Positions 1 through 10,119 of a stretch of 64,000 nucleotides of DNA are shown piece after piece. The stretch's first letter is position 1, and every line of letters begins with the position of its first letter. The position numbers were made by a program, and so were the translations under genes. The stretch lies in assembly GCF_964030895.1 (NCBI RefSeq), contig NZ_OZ034986.1, forward strand, positions 1,178,001 through 1,242,000. Reading direction: 5' to 3'. The stretch comes from Spiroplasma endosymbiont of Nebria brevicollis (GTDB taxonomy: Bacteria; Bacillota_I; Bacilli_A; Mycoplasmatales; VBWQ01). Below the pieces are notes generated by a model. It did not search any database, was not told where the DNA came from, and saw only the letters and a list, made by a program, of their open reading frames with translations.

Positions 1-590
1 TCAGAAATTGCATTAGATTTTTTTAAATAAAGCACCGTTTTATTACGACGTTTTATTGATTTAAAAGTTAATTTAAAGTTTTGCAATAAAATTTTTTTTA
101 TTTTCTTTGCTAACAAATCATCACTAAATTGTAGTTCTAAGTGATAATTAGAAGTTGAAGGTGAATTGATAGAACCAACTACAAGAAAAATTCCGGCAAT
201 ATATGCTCTAATACAATGGTCTTTTACTAAATGCTGTTGGGTTTTTTCTTTATCAATATAAAGATGTTTATCTAAAAACATAAGATCATTAATAATAAAA
301 TCAACATTATTATTAATATGAATATTATACACCTTTGGGCGTTCAAATTTGTGTAAAACATCTACTATTATTTTTAAACTTATATCTGGATATTGATTTT
401 TGAAAAATTTATACACTAATCTCGTTGTTCGATTATGGAAACTATGAACTATAATCTCAGAATTTATACATTGCTGACTTATAATTTTTCCATTAATTAG
501 TGTATAGACGGATAACAAGGTTTTTTGACAACAAGGCTTAAAATTTTTTTGACAAATTTCATCTTTAACTGTTGTTGTAAATGACACCAT
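1..590 (-). CDS. whiA: WhiA-family DNA-binding regulator, 3' part outside window
   Basis: Translation from ATG 590 begins MVSFTTTVKDEI and later reads RAYIAGIFLVVGSINSP, the hallmarks of WhiA (N-terminal LAGLIDADG-like domain, normally followed by an HTH domain). The frame is open to base 1, so only about 196 N-terminal residues are present. A GGGGGTAGTA stretch precedes the start. WhiA is a conserved regulator in Firmicutes and Mollicutes. It lies just downstream of trxB on the same strand, a common neighbourhood with lgt and hprK. The family call is firm; the regulatory target is not visible. Confidence 0.88.
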   Translation of the reverse strand, partial: MVSFTTTVKDEICQKNFKPCCQKTLLSVYTLINGKIISQQCINSEIIVHSFHNRTTRLVYKFFKNQYPDISLKIIVDVLHKFERPKVYNIHINNNVDFIINDLMFLDKHLYIDKEKTQQHLVKDHCIRAYIAGIFLVVGSINSPSTSNYHLELQFSDDLLAKKIKKILLQNFKLTFKSIKRRNKTVLYLKKSNAIS

Positions 591-614
591 TACTACCCCC
601 ATCAATTGTACACT

Positions 615-1580
615 TTATTCATTGAAATTATCAATAAAATTTATTAAATATTGTGCAGCAATAGCACCATCATTGACTGCTGTCACGATTTGTCGTAAAT
701 TTTTAGCAATAACATCACCTGCAGCATACAATCCAGGGATTTTTGTTTGACATTTATCATTAGTAATAATGCATCCATTACTATCACAAATACCCAATTC
801 TTTAACAAAACTCGTTACAGGGTCTGAACCAATATACGGAAATAATGCATCCGTAGCAACTTCATTTATCGCTTTTGTTTTGACATTTTGAATTTTTAAT
901 TTAATAACTTTTTTCTTTAAATCATCACCTATTACTTCTGTAACTACATAATCTGTGATTAAAGTAATGTTAGGATGATTTTTAACTTTATTAACTGTTT
1001 TTTCATCAGTACGGAACTGTTCTCGACGATGAATTAGATTAACTTGTTTAGTAAATCTTGTTAAATATAATGCTTCTTCGCAAGCAGCATAACCACCACC
1101 AACAACGGTAATGATTTTGCCTTTAAATAATGCACCATCACAAACGGCACAATAAGATACACCACGATTAGCATATTCTTCTTCACCAGGGCAACCAATT
1201 TTACGCTCTAAAGAACCTGTAGCAATGATAACTGCTTTAGCTGTAATTTTATTACCACCAATCATGACTACTGTTTTAGATGTATGGTTTTCGTTATCAA
1301 CAATAGTATTTACTTCATCATAAATAAATTCAACTTTTAATTTTTCTACTTGTTGTTGCATTTTTTCTGATAAATCTGGTCCTAAAATATAATCATAACC
1401 AGGATAATTTTCAATTTCTGAAGTTTTAATCATTTTTCCACCAACAATATATTTTTCAATAATAGCAGTTTTTAAATTAGCTCTTTGGGCGTAAATAGCT
1501 GCGGTCATTCCAGCAGGACCCCCACCAATAACTATTAAATCATAATCATATTTAACTTTGTCTTTAGTATGATCTTTCAT
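615..1580 (-). CDS. trxB: Thioredoxin-disulfide reductase (NADPH)
   Basis: A flavoprotein of about 321 residues that reduces thioredoxin with NADPH in the cytosol. It shows the FAD-binding GGGPAG near the N-terminus, the redox-active CAVC pair (SYCAVCDGALFKG) mid-protein, a second dinucleotide site (VVGGGYAACEEA) and the C-terminal AAGDV motif. I chose ATG 1580 because AAAGGAGA lies just upstream; a longer open frame reaches 1628 but would run over the lgt stop and place this RBS inside the gene. The gap to lgt is only four bases, so the two genes are almost certainly co-transcribed. Confidence 0.95.
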   Translation of the reverse strand: MKDHTKDKVKYDYDLIVIGGGPAGMTAAIYAQRANLKTAIIEKYIVGGKMIKTSEIENYPGYDYILGPDLSEKMQQQVEKLKVEFIYDEVNTIVDNENHTSKTVVMIGGNKITAKAVIIATGSLERKIGCPGEEEYANRGVSYCAVCDGALFKGKIITVVGGGYAACEEALYLTRFTKQVNLIHRREQFRTDEKTVNKVKNHPNITLITDYVVTEVIGDDLKKKVIKLKIQNVKTKAINEVATDALFPYIGSDPVTSFVKELGICDSNGCIITNDKCQTKIPGLYAAGDVIAKNLRQIVTAVNDGAIAAQYLINFIDNFNE

Positions 1581-1584
1581 ACAA

Positions 1585-2772
1585 TCATTCTCCTTTACGA
1601 AATCTTGATGGGGCAAAAAATTGGGCACATATTGCTAATGTGACACCAAAAATAACCCATATGGCCGATAATAACATTGATGTTGAGACATTACCAATCA
1701 TCATAATATTACGACTATCACGTAATGGTTCTAAAATCATTCTAATAATACCATAAAAAGCAAAATATAGACTTCCACATACACCAGTGTATGTTATCTG
1801 ATATTGATTAGGATTAAATGCATCGGTTAAAGGTTTGGCATGTGGTTGCATATAATATTTAAATTTTTGAAAGTTTTGCTTGATTTTATTTTTGATATTT
1901 TGCTTATATTCCTTGTTAATACTAACATTTTTTCATGGTTTTTTAACAAAATTTTTAACAATACTTGGATTTGGATTAAAATCAAAATAAGCAGTATTTC
2001 ATGCTTGTTTTTTAAACTGACGATAACCATGATATTTTTTAATAACTTTTCATGGTAAAATATAATCTTTTGTAGTAATAGGGTTAGTTTTTAATGATGA
2101 AACAAATTCACCAGCAAATAGTTTTCATGGTTTTTTACTAAATATTTGTCCGGCTTTGGGCACAAAGAAAGTTAAAAATCCTCATCCAAACAGCGAAATT
2201 AATGATTCATATAAAAATAATGGTTGTCGATAAACCTCAACGGGATCGGGATAATCACCAGAATAATGTAAATGATTATTCATTCATGTTGGTAATCAAC
2301 TAAATGGATGGCCCATATTAGCACCTAATAATTCCTGATTAAAAAAGTTACCTCATCGTCCAATAGCTTGCCCTAATAAAATATTAGGAATAATACAATC
2401 CATAAATACTCACATGGAAATTTGTAATTGTTTTGAAGCACGATAGAATATAAAGAATCCAACTATCATACCAACTGTTACACCACCTTCGATGGCCATA
2501 CCACCACGTCAAACGGCAATCACATCAAGGATAGTATCCATGTCACTAGTATTGTTTAAAACAAACCATACTCGTGCACCAATAATTCCAGATAATGCTA
2601 TTACTAGACAACCTCATTCTAAGGTTCTAGTGGGAATATTACGACGATATAATTTAATTCATGAAGCAATAATAGCAACAGTAAATCCGATTGCTACTAA
2701 GACTGAATAAATGTGAATACCAGTTCCTGGGATATCGTCAATAGCATCATTGTATCCTAAAAAATTAAACAT
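1585..2772 (-). CDS. lgt: Prolipoprotein diacylglyceryl transferase
   Basis: An integral membrane enzyme that transfers diacylglycerol to the lipobox cysteine of prelipoproteins. The Lgt signature GRWGNFFNQELLG is present and several hydrophobic helices span the protein. At 395 residues it is longer than the usual 260-300: a basic, Trp- and Lys-rich segment (about residues 215-300) is inserted before the last two helices. Many tryptophans are TGA, so standard-code translation fragments the gene. It is the middle gene of an hprK-lgt-trxB operon and would process the lipoproteins whose remnants occur elsewhere in the window. Confidence 0.93.
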
Positions 2773-2807
2773 ATAATATTTTCCTTTTTGATAATTTAAT
2801 AAATAAA

Positions 2808-3752
2808 TTATTTTTTTGTTAAGTCACTAATAATACGTGCTTGAAATTGACTTGTAGCGTCTTGTCCTTCGTTTTTTAATTTTAAACTAATAACGGCTGA
2901 TTCAATTAAATCAGCTAGATTTCTTCCTGGACTAACAGGAATGATTGTTTTAGGGATTTTAATTTCGAAATATGTCTCAAAATCATTTTGGTCGCCAAGA
3001 CGGTCAATTTTACTTCAGTCTTCACTTTCAATTCGATTTAAACTAATAATCAAATTAATTTGGCTCTCATGCATTATAACATGATATCCATACATTTTGG
3101 TAACATCTAGGATACCAATTCCACGAATTTCAATTAAATTTTTGACAGGAGGGTTAACTTTACCTACTAACTTGTTATTAATCTTTAAAATATCAATACT
3201 ATCATCACCAATAAAAAGATGACCATTGCGAATTAATTCTAAAGTAGTTTCTGATTTACCAATTCCACTTTCTCCCATGATTAAGACACCATAACCAAAA
3301 ATATTGACTAATGTGCCATGAACGCGTTTTATTTCAGCTAAGCATTCAACAATGTAAATAGAAACAGTAGCAGCAAATTCTGAAGTAAAAAATGAAACTT
3401 CAATGATAGGTACTGTGGATTTAATTTCTTTGGCGAAAGCACATAATTCTTTAATATATTTAAAATTAGGGGTAACAAAAATTCCTGGAATATGGTCTTC
3501 TAAAATGTTTTTAAAATGATTATTATAATCGGTTTTTTTTAAAGAAGCAATATATTCACTTTCTTTACTACTTAGTAAAATAATCCTACGACTACGTGAG
3601 ACTTGTTTGGTTTTAAAACCTGTTAGTTCAAGTCCACCACGATTAGTACCAATACTAGAAATAACTCTTTTGTTAATAGGTTCTTTAGCACTTTCATATT
3701 GTACTTTTAAATTAAATTTTTCTACGATTTCATTAATGGTGAAGTTGTTCAT
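2808..3752 (-). CDS. hprK: HPr kinase/phosphorylase
   Basis: A bifunctional Ser46 kinase/phosphorylase of the PTS carrier HPr, controlling sugar uptake. The 314-residue protein has the family N-terminal domain, VHGTLVNIFGYG, the P-loop GESGIGKSE and the C-terminal family signature region (NPPVKNLIEIRGIG). One tryptophan near residue 246 is TGA. The RBS AAAGG lies about ten bases before ATG 3752. The length matches the family. It is the first gene of the hprK-lgt-trxB run; a TATAAT-like box lies upstream in the 3.8 kb intergenic region. Confidence 0.94.
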
Positions 3753-4108
3753 TTTGTTTCCTACCTTTATTGTAAAGTATTTTTTAAAACTTATAATTAT
3801 GTAATTAATTATATATAATATCTGATTAATTATTATTTAATTTTGGATTAAATAAAGTTTTTTTGGGAGTTTATCCTAAAAAGGAAGATAATATGACATA
3901 ACGTCACCTAATTTAAACCAATTTCATAAATCCTAATTAAAAAAATAGTTTTGAAAAATAAATTACTTTGTAAAAAAAGAAAGAGTGATAATTGTAGTGA
4001 TTATTATACCACCAAATTTAAGTTTTATGACACAAGAAATAGTAATTATTATCTTGTTTTTAAATAAGAAAAGCATATAATAAAGTTAATCATAAGATAA
4101 AAAAGCTT
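3753..4108. other. Intergenic region, divergent promoters
   Basis: AT-rich, no gene seen. On the minus strand a TATATAATTAAT box around 3810-3820 could serve hprK. On the plus strand a CATATAATAAAG box (about 4074-4085) precedes the leader of the 4179 gene. Nothing else is recognisable. Confidence 0.4.
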
Positions 4109-4152
4109 TTAACCCGTTGCTTTATTTCAAAGTAAGTTAGTGGGTTTTTTGA
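4109..4152 (+). promoter_or_regulatory. Leader stem-loop with U-tract (copy A)
   Basis: AACCCGTTGCTTTA, then TTTCAAAG, then TAAGTTAGTGGGTT and six T. It resembles an intrinsic terminator but sits only about 30 bases upstream of an ATG, between a TATAAT-like box and the coding start. It belongs to a six-member family in this window (4.1, 6.0, 9.87, 10.6, 21.3 and 59.0 kb). Confidence 0.6.
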
Positions 4153-4178
4153 AAACTAGAAGAAAGAAGTGATTATAT

Positions 4179-4472
4179 ATGTCTAATATTGAAAGTATAC
4201 AAGTTTTAACAAAAGCAACAGTTGAAATAAGAAATAAAAGAAGAATAATTACTGCTGTTAATAAAACGGAAAATACAACGTTAACACCCAATGAAAATAA
4301 AACAAAACCTGGATTTCAAGAAATATTTGGTGGTGATACTAATGATGAATTAGTAATTGTTAAAATAAAACCAGAAAAATTAACTCTTAGCAAAGAAGAA
4401 ATTGAAGAAGAAACAAAAAAAGTAAGCGATATTATTGATTTACTTACTAATGCAACTTTTGAAAAAAAATAA
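4179..4472 (+). CDS. Hypothetical protein, possibly frameshifted at A8
   Basis: A 97-residue hydrophilic protein with no family I recognise; the second half is Glu/Lys rich and probably helical. The start follows AGAAAGAAG. The frame ends right after a run of eight A (about 4461-4468). Shifting by one base there opens a further Asn/Ser/Lys-rich segment ending in TSRIAQRA and a TAA at 4596. A longer product of about 138 residues is therefore likely ancestral, and slippage in the A-run could join the two. It carries leader copy A. Confidence 0.55.
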   Translation: MSNIESIQVLTKATVEIRNKRRIITAVNKTENTTLTPNENKTKPGFQEIFGGDTNDELVIVKIKPEKLTLSKEEIEEETKKVSDIIDLLTNATFEKK

Positions 4473-4700
4473 TTCTAAAAGTAAAAAAAATTCATTTTCA
4501 AATTTAAACAAAATAAATTCAATGGATAATCAAAATTCTACAAAACAGAATGAATCAACTGAAAAAATTACCAGTAGAATAGCTCAACGTGCATAAGTTA
4601 TTATATTACCCTGAGTTATAAACAGTTAAGAATATAAAAAATAGGTTATTCTATTCAAAAATTAGAAAGCAGTAAATCAGCTGTTAACTATAAAAATTAG

Positions 4701-4850
4701 AGATTGAATAGAGTTAGAATAGAACAGGTATTTGAATGATTTAAAATATTTAAATCTCGCTACCATAGAAAGTAAATTAAAAAGGTTTTGTCTACAATTC
4801 AACTTAATTTGTGGAAGTTTGCATTTACACCTAACATAGTTATCACATGT
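4701..4850 (+). pseudogene. IS5-like transposase C-terminal remnant
   Basis: One frame reads LNRVRIEQVFEWFKIFKSRY, resembling the C-terminal block of IS5-family DDE transposases (R-x-E-x-V-F-x-W-x-K), then an in-frame TAA, then a hydrophobic tail. No upstream catalytic domain remains and I saw no terminal inverted repeats. The family is inferred from this one block. Confidence 0.45.
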
Positions 4851-4883
4851 TTCATGGATTCTATAAAAGTTAAAGACAGTGAC

Positions 4884-5954
4884 CTATCCTCCTTTTTTTG
4901 TATACAGATTATTATTATCATTATTTATAACATCTATATGCTCTTTACTAGACGAAATAGATACTGGTTTAGGAGTCGGTATTTGAGAATTTATTTTATT
5001 AATAGTTGGTTCATTTTGCTTTTTTATTTCAATATTTTGTTTTTGATTTTTTTTACTATAAAATTGGTAAAAAAAATCAAAAAATACCAGTTCCGACTCC
5101 TAAACCTCCTATAATTTTCATCAACGATTAAAATTAATATTAGGTTTAGTTAGGGCACTTTCAGCATTAATATAATTTCCCATGATTCCATTTTCGTTAT
5201 TTCTAATTATTGAAATTAAAAAAGGGCTACTTAGATGATTTCTACAATTCAGAATATTATAATTAAAGTTATTACAATTGACTTGCAAAGAGCATTCTTC
5301 CTTTGAAGGTGTTCCTTTTTTAGGTTTTAAAATATAATCTGCAAACATACTTCCAGCATTTATTAATACACTTATTATGTTTTTTTCATCAGAAACAATA
5401 CTTAAAGCAGTATCTTTTAAACTAGTATTTATTTTATCTGTATTATCTGCTTTAGTTAATTTATTGGATAATTCAATTTTATTTTTTTCCAGCAAATTTT
5501 TGATGAAGTCGGTTTAACTTTTGCATTTTTTAGTTCTGTTTTTAATCTATTATTTTCATTAGTTAAATTTTCTATTTTTAATTTAGCTGCAAGATTATTA
5601 GTGGACTTGACAATATTTCTTTCTAACAAATATTTAAATGAATCTACTGCAATTTTTTCATTTTTTATACTTTCTTCTAATTCATCAATTTTTTCTTGAA
5701 TTTCGTTCTTTCTATTACGACGACCAAAAGAAACAATTTATAGTTCAAATATTCTTTCATCATTTCTCTTTTTCTTGTTTTAATTGTTGAATTTGGTTTT
5801 CACTTTTTGTTATTTTTTGTTTTAATTCAAGATTTATATCATTTTCACGTTTTCTAATATCTTTTCTCAATAAAGGTGTTTTGTCTTTAATTATAGTTTG
5901 GAATTTTCTTCGTTTCTTTTTTCTTATTGAATTTATTCCAATGGTATTTTTCAT
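4884..5954 (-). pseudogene. Decayed coiled-coil gene behind leader copy B
   Basis: From ATG 5954 the product starts MKNTIGINSIRKKKRRKF, very basic, and continues as a Lys/Glu/Gln coiled coil that ends at a stop near 5700. Other frames then carry on in order: a coiled-coil block (ELEESIKNEKIAVDSFKYLL), a block at 5495-5112 ending NINFNRWW, a hydrophobic Gly-rich stretch (GGLGVGTGIFWFFLPIL) and a Pro/Ser tail ending at 4884. At least three frame changes are needed, so the gene is broken. I do not recognise the family; the hydrophobic stretch suggests a membrane anchor. Confidence 0.55.
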
Positions 5955-5984
5955 CCTTTTTCATCCTTTTTCTTTAAAATAAAA

Positions 5985-6047
5985 AACCTATTTCCTTGAA
6001 AAAACAAGAAATAGGTTAAAAACTATATTTAGTTTATGAACATTATA
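5985..6047 (-). promoter_or_regulatory. Promoter plus leader stem-loop (copy B)
   Basis: On the minus strand TATAAT (6042-6047) is followed by ACTAAATATAGTTTTT and a strong hairpin: AACCTATTTCTTG, six T, CAAGGAAATAGGTT, then a T-tract. The RBS and ATG 5954 follow within 35 bases. The best-paired member of the leader family. Confidence 0.65.
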
Positions 6048-6192
6048 CTAAAACAAAATTAAAAATATAAGCAACTGGTAGTATTCATTTTTAAAGCAAA
6101 ACAAAACTATCGTTATCTTATTTTATTTTACTTGGTATTCAGAAATTAGTGAAGCAACAAATTTGCTATAAATTCATTTATTATTGATTTGA

Positions 6193-7155
6193 TTATTTAT
6201 TTTTAATAAGTGTAATTATCTCTTGAGCAACGTAATTATGAACTCATTTGCTAGGATGGACATCATCAAAAAAGAAATACTCATCAATGTTACTTTCATT
6301 AACACCTTTATTAAAATGAGGAGTAATAACACCATCTTTAATAAAACAATTAAAGTTAGTTGTAACTGCTCCATCAATCGTATTATGATTTTCATCCAAA
6401 CTTTTAAATTTCTTCATAGCATTGTGAATACTAGTAAATAAATCATATTTAACAATGGTCTTAGTTTTTTCATTAATTGTATCAATCATCGTAAATAGTG
6501 CACTATTAAATCTATTAGTTAATTCTAAGGCGCTAATTTTTGCAGTAGCATTATTTTTAAATAATGGAACAATACTAATATCAGGAGCATTAGCAACAAT
6601 AATATTAACTGCTCCCTTTTCTAATAATAGTTTTATATTATAATTTAAGGCTTCAACGGCATTATCAATCATTTTTTCTTGTTCAATTAAATCTTTAATT
6701 TTAATAGCACGAAGAATATCATTACCACCAATGGCAATAAAAATTAAGTCTTTTTCATGAAAATTATGTTGCTGCACTAGCGCTTGCACTTGATGATAAC
6801 TATCAAAATTATTATAAATAAACGATTCAACACTAAAATCTTTAATTTTACTTGCTAATGCACCACCAAAAGCATAATTATTACCAACTTGTTCATCACC
6901 CAAACCAAATAATTCAAATTTTCAACCTGAAGTTAAGGTTATCCCTAAGTGTTCTGCTACAATTTGAATTGCTACAGGTCCATTACTAAACGAGTTATTG
7001 TAAAATGGTGGTAACATTTTTACTATTTTGGGCATTTTTAAATGTTTAAATAATGCGGTTGCTCCACAAACTAATGCTCCAGTGTCTGATAAACTATCAC
7101 CAATAACATACATTGTTGGTTGTGCTTCAATATTTAATAATTCACGATGTTTCAT
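6193..7155 (-). CDS. SGNH/GDSL hydrolase (lipase/esterase-like)
   Basis: A 320-residue SGNH hydrolase: block I GDSLSDTGAL with the catalytic serine near residue 19, the oxyanion Gly/Asn block IAIGGNDI mid-protein, and block V DDVHPSKW with the catalytic Asp and His near the C-terminus. Tryptophans are TGA. Unlike its paralogue at 17.9 kb it starts MKHRELLNIEAQ, with no signal peptide, so it may be cytosolic or lack its original 5' end. The stop is at 6193-6195. It diverges from the MBL gene at 7327. Family members are lipases, esterases or phospholipases; the substrate is unknown. Confidence 0.85.
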
Positions 7156-7326
7156 ATTTCCTCCTTAAATATATGCTTATTTAAATATTATAATACTTAA
7201 AGTGAACAGATATTATTTTTTTCATTTATATTATTAAAATTCCTTTTATAACACAGACTAAAAAATGATAAAACAATATGTTACAATTTCATATATAAAC
7301 AATTACCACTGAAAGGAAATTATTTA

Positions 7327-7971
7327 ATGATAAAAGAATTTATTAATCCTATGATTAACAATCAAAAATCATATTTAATTATTAATAACCAAGAATGTGT
7401 ATTAATTGATGCTTCAATTAATATTAAAGAAATTATTAACTATTTAGTAACTGAAAAATTACAACTAAAAGCCGTTATTATTACTCACGGTCATTGGGAC
7501 CACATTATTGGTTTAAATACTTTAATTAGTCAGTATCCTCAATTAACTGTATATATTAATCAGTGAGATGAAAATTTTATTTATCATCATCCTCATAACA
7601 AAATGCTAGTTGACCGTGAACAAATTAGTGAAGTAACTAAAACTAATATTAATTTAGTTCCCATTATTGACAGTACTACTCTTAAATTAATTGGATATGA
7701 GTTTTTATGCCAACATATTCCTGGGCACACCCCTGGCAGTCAGTACATTTTAATTAAACAATTAAATGCTGTTTTTATTGGTGATACTATCTTTAAAGAT
7801 AAAATTGGTTACCATGGGATTCCTTATTGTGATGATGAATATTTTAAAAAGTCATTAATTAAATTAACTAAACTTGATAAAGAATATCAAGTTTATCCAG
7901 GCCATTGAGATTCTTATACTTTAAAAGATGTTTTACAAAGTAATGAAACATTAATAAAATTTATTAAATAA
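7327..7971 (+). CDS. MBL-fold metallo-hydrolase, glyoxalase II-like
   Basis: A 214-residue metallo-beta-lactamase fold protein. Metal ligands are seen as THGHWDH (HxHxDH, about residues 56-62), the second-half PGHTPGS, FIGDTIFKD and the final PGH before a TGA-coded Trp. The length suits a single-domain hydrolase of the YcbL/GloB-like group. The RBS GAAAGGAAA is eight bases before the start. It is divergent from the SGNH hydrolase, with TATAAT-like boxes between them. Confidence 0.88.
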
Positions 7972-8034
7972 GTGTATAATATTTATATCAATTGTATTTA
8001 ATTGATATAAATTTTTTAAGGGGAACACGTAACT

Positions 8035-8619
8035 ATGAAGTTATTATTAACATCTTTTTTAACAATCACAACATTAGGAACAAGTGGAGGTAATATTGTA
8101 AGCAGCATTAATCAACAAGCAACAACAGAGATTAATAAAGTTAATTTAAAAGGTTTTAGAGATACTCCCACAAAAGTGATACTAGCTTTGGTTTAAGGTG
8201 ATGGGTGATGTAATGGTGAAACTGATTGACAACAACATGAAATAAACATTGGTTCAAATATTAATCCAAATGATATTAGAAGCATGGCTTTCTATGGTGA
8301 TAGTTATTCGGAAGCTACTTGAGGAAAAGATTATAACTGAAGAGGTGATGGCTTACATGTAATTGATTTTAAACCCTTTAGTAGTTATGCAGCACATGCT
8401 AATGTTGGAAATTGAACGAACCATGCAAAGAAATTTAGTTTAATAAATATTTCAAAAGCAAAAATAAAACTAGATTTATACGTTGGATATAAAATAGTTG
8501 AAGGTAATTTAATTATAATATTTAGCGCATATCTTTATGGAGAATCTTGAGCTTCTCCAACATGTGGGTATGTATGAGGTCGTAATGCACCTGGTTCCTT
8601 AGGTGTATGATATAACTAA
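8035..8619 (+). pseudogene. Secreted protein gene with in-frame TAA
   Basis: ATG 8035 gives a signal peptide-like start (MKLLLTSFLTITTLGTSGG). The frame hits TAA at 8194-8196 and then stays open, with five or more TGA-coded Trp, to TAA 8617-8619; the second part is Gly/Trp/Tyr rich. Because the same frame continues for 140 codons, a nonsense mutation in an exported protein of about 194 residues is likely. RBS AAGGGGA. The family is not recognised. Confidence 0.6.
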
Positions 8620-8624
8620 TTTTT

Positions 8625-8783
8625 TTAGGGTGCTTTCATTGGCAATGATTTTTTGTCCTCAATTAGAGTTAAGTATCTTAAACTATCATCAATGGGAACA
8701 TTATTTTTCTTAATATATAATCTTAGTTCAAGAATAAAATAACTAGTACAGCTTATAATTGTAAAATTAATAATATCTTGCAC
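8625..8783 (-). pseudogene. Possible gene fragment, unknown
   Basis: An open frame from GTG 8783 encodes 52 residues including FILELRLYIKKNNVPIDDSL and ends at TAA 8625. There is no good RBS. It looks like the C-terminal scrap of a larger protein stranded between decayed genes. Confidence 0.25.
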
Positions 8784-8804
8784 TAAAAATACTCGGTTGT
8801 ATCA

Positions 8805-8847
8805 AATAAGGCTACTTACTATTTTTAAAATAGTAAGTAGCCTTATT
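8805..8847. repeat. Perfect 21-bp inverted repeat, 1-nt loop
   Basis: The left arm AATAAGGCTACTTACTATTTT (8805-8825) is exactly matched by its reverse complement at 8827-8847. It lies between the fragment at 8625 and an IS30-like remnant. It could be a bidirectional terminator or the joined ends of a deleted insertion sequence. Confidence 0.75.
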
Positions 8848-8936
8848 GAACTTAATTAATTCATGTCACCTATCCGATTCATCTATATTTCATTTAATTT
8901 TTTATGGCTTTTCTATCTTCGTATAGGATTGAAATT

Positions 8937-9110
8937 TTACCACAAAAATGTCAAGAAAATCCTAACTACGAATTTATCTCAATATGCACATCTTTTAAAA
9001 TCAGAAATATTCAAATCATTACTATTTAGTTTGAAAAGCTCACTGAGTTTCATTTGTTCCTCAAAACATAAATACATGTAGGGAGAATCTCGCTTTTTTG
9101 TTCTTTTCAT
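8937..9110 (-). pseudogene. IS30-like transposase N-terminal remnant
   Basis: A 57-residue frame from ATG 9110 containing YMYLCFEEQMKLSELFKLNS and later NISDFKRCAY. The order Y-x-x-L-x-F-E-E ... L ... I-S-x-x-x-R resembles the N-terminal HTH of IS30-type transposases; the catalytic part is absent. Inference from a short motif. Confidence 0.3.
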
Positions 9111-9120
9111 AACCAGTATT

Positions 9121-9660
9121 TTAAATAATAGAATTTCCTCTTTTTCGATAGTCTTTAACAATATTAATAGTAATTAACAATGCTAATAAACAGGTAATAC
9201 AACTAATAACATCTAAAATAACAGCAACAATAGTAATTTGATAGGAAAAAATTGAATTATTGAATTGGGGTAAAAGAACAACAACACTAATAATTTCACA
9301 AGTTGTACCGATAAAACCTAGAAAAAAACTTATAAAATCAAGTGAAATACTTATTTGGTCTTTTCGATACAGTGCCATATTTTGTTTGATTAAAGTTCTT
9401 TTTATCCTAATTAAACGGTACATTAAGAAAAAAGGCAGAAAAGCGAAAATAAAACTGGTAATATCAAAGAAAATTGCGATAACAGTGATTCAAAGTGATG
9501 CTTTATCACTATTTCAAAAAGGTTGAAGTGCCAAAATACTTAGGATTCCTAAAAATATACCAATTAAACCAGAACCAAAACTTATTAAGTCCAGTTTAAG
9601 AATCTTTTTATTAAACTTTAAAAAGTATACTCTTTTTTCCAAAATAACAAATCCTTTCAT
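9121..9660 (-). CDS. Four-helix membrane protein with internal duplication
   Basis: A 179-residue protein with four hydrophobic segments in two similar halves. Each half has an SL-DLISFFLGFIG-like block followed by a second helix that starts after a polar ITV-AI--DI-S segment, suggesting an internal duplication. The C-terminus is basic (KDYRKRGNSII). One or more Trp are TGA. A weak purine-rich stretch precedes ATG 9660. No family recognised. It seems intact and stands alone among broken genes. Confidence 0.65.
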
Positions 9661-9870
9661 ATTTTAAAAATTTAAATTAATTATATTATTTTACATGATT
9701 TTTGTAATAATTTCTTAAAAATCTTTATTTTTGTAATAATTAAAGTTTTGGATGTTAAATCTAGTTTAACTAAAAAGTAATACTGAAGATAGAAGAAAAG
9801 TAAATAGCAATTTCATAAAAATTATGATAACATTCAAAAGTAGCAAAATTTTTATAAATAAATATAGTTT

Positions 9871-9909
9871 TTTAAACCCGTTGCTTTATTTCAAAGTAAA
9901 TGGTTTTTT
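9871..9909 (+). promoter_or_regulatory. Leader stem-loop with U-tract (copy C)
   Basis: AAACCCGTTGCTTTATTTCA, then AAGTAAATGG and a T-tract, preceded by AAATATAGTTTTTT. It is nearly identical in its left arm to copy A and lies 28 bases before ATG 9937, with TAAAGGAG in between. Confidence 0.6.
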
Positions 9910-9936
9910 ATGATTTTTAAAGGAGAAAAGAAATAT

Positions 9937-10119
9937 ATGCAAGTAGATAAAACATTCAAAAATAACGAAAAAAGTGAAAGTACAAATTTCACTAATTGTG
10001 AATTTTTAATCAATAAAATATCGTTAAAAATTTATCATATAAATGTGGTGTGGATGAGAAAAATTAGTCCATCACTACTGTGTTTTTCTACAAAATTAAA
10101 ACAAATTTATTATAATTAA
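9937..10119 (+). CDS. Small hypothetical protein
   Basis: 60 residues, start MQVDKTFKNNEKSEST, Lys/Asn rich with a short hydrophobic middle. I chose ATG 9937 because AAAGGAGAAAAG precedes it; the longer frame from 9910 would include that RBS. The 3' end overlaps the convergent pseudogene by four bases. Leader copy C lies upstream. It may be the 5' stub of a longer gene of the same unrecognised family. Confidence 0.45.
   Translation: MQVDKTFKNNEKSESTNFTNCEFLINKISLKIYHINVVWMRKISPSLLCFSTKLKQIYYN

Noticed and set aside
4961-5105. Inverted pair GGTTTAGGAGTCGG ... CCGACTCCTAAACC
   Set aside because: Lies inside the decayed coiled-coil gene and reads as coding residues on the minus strand in one arm; could be an IS end, but without a second element I did not call it.
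4788-5114. Plus-strand open frame of 108 codons
   Set aside because: Low-complexity hydrophobic reading over the 3' end of the decayed minus-strand gene, no RBS, no homology.
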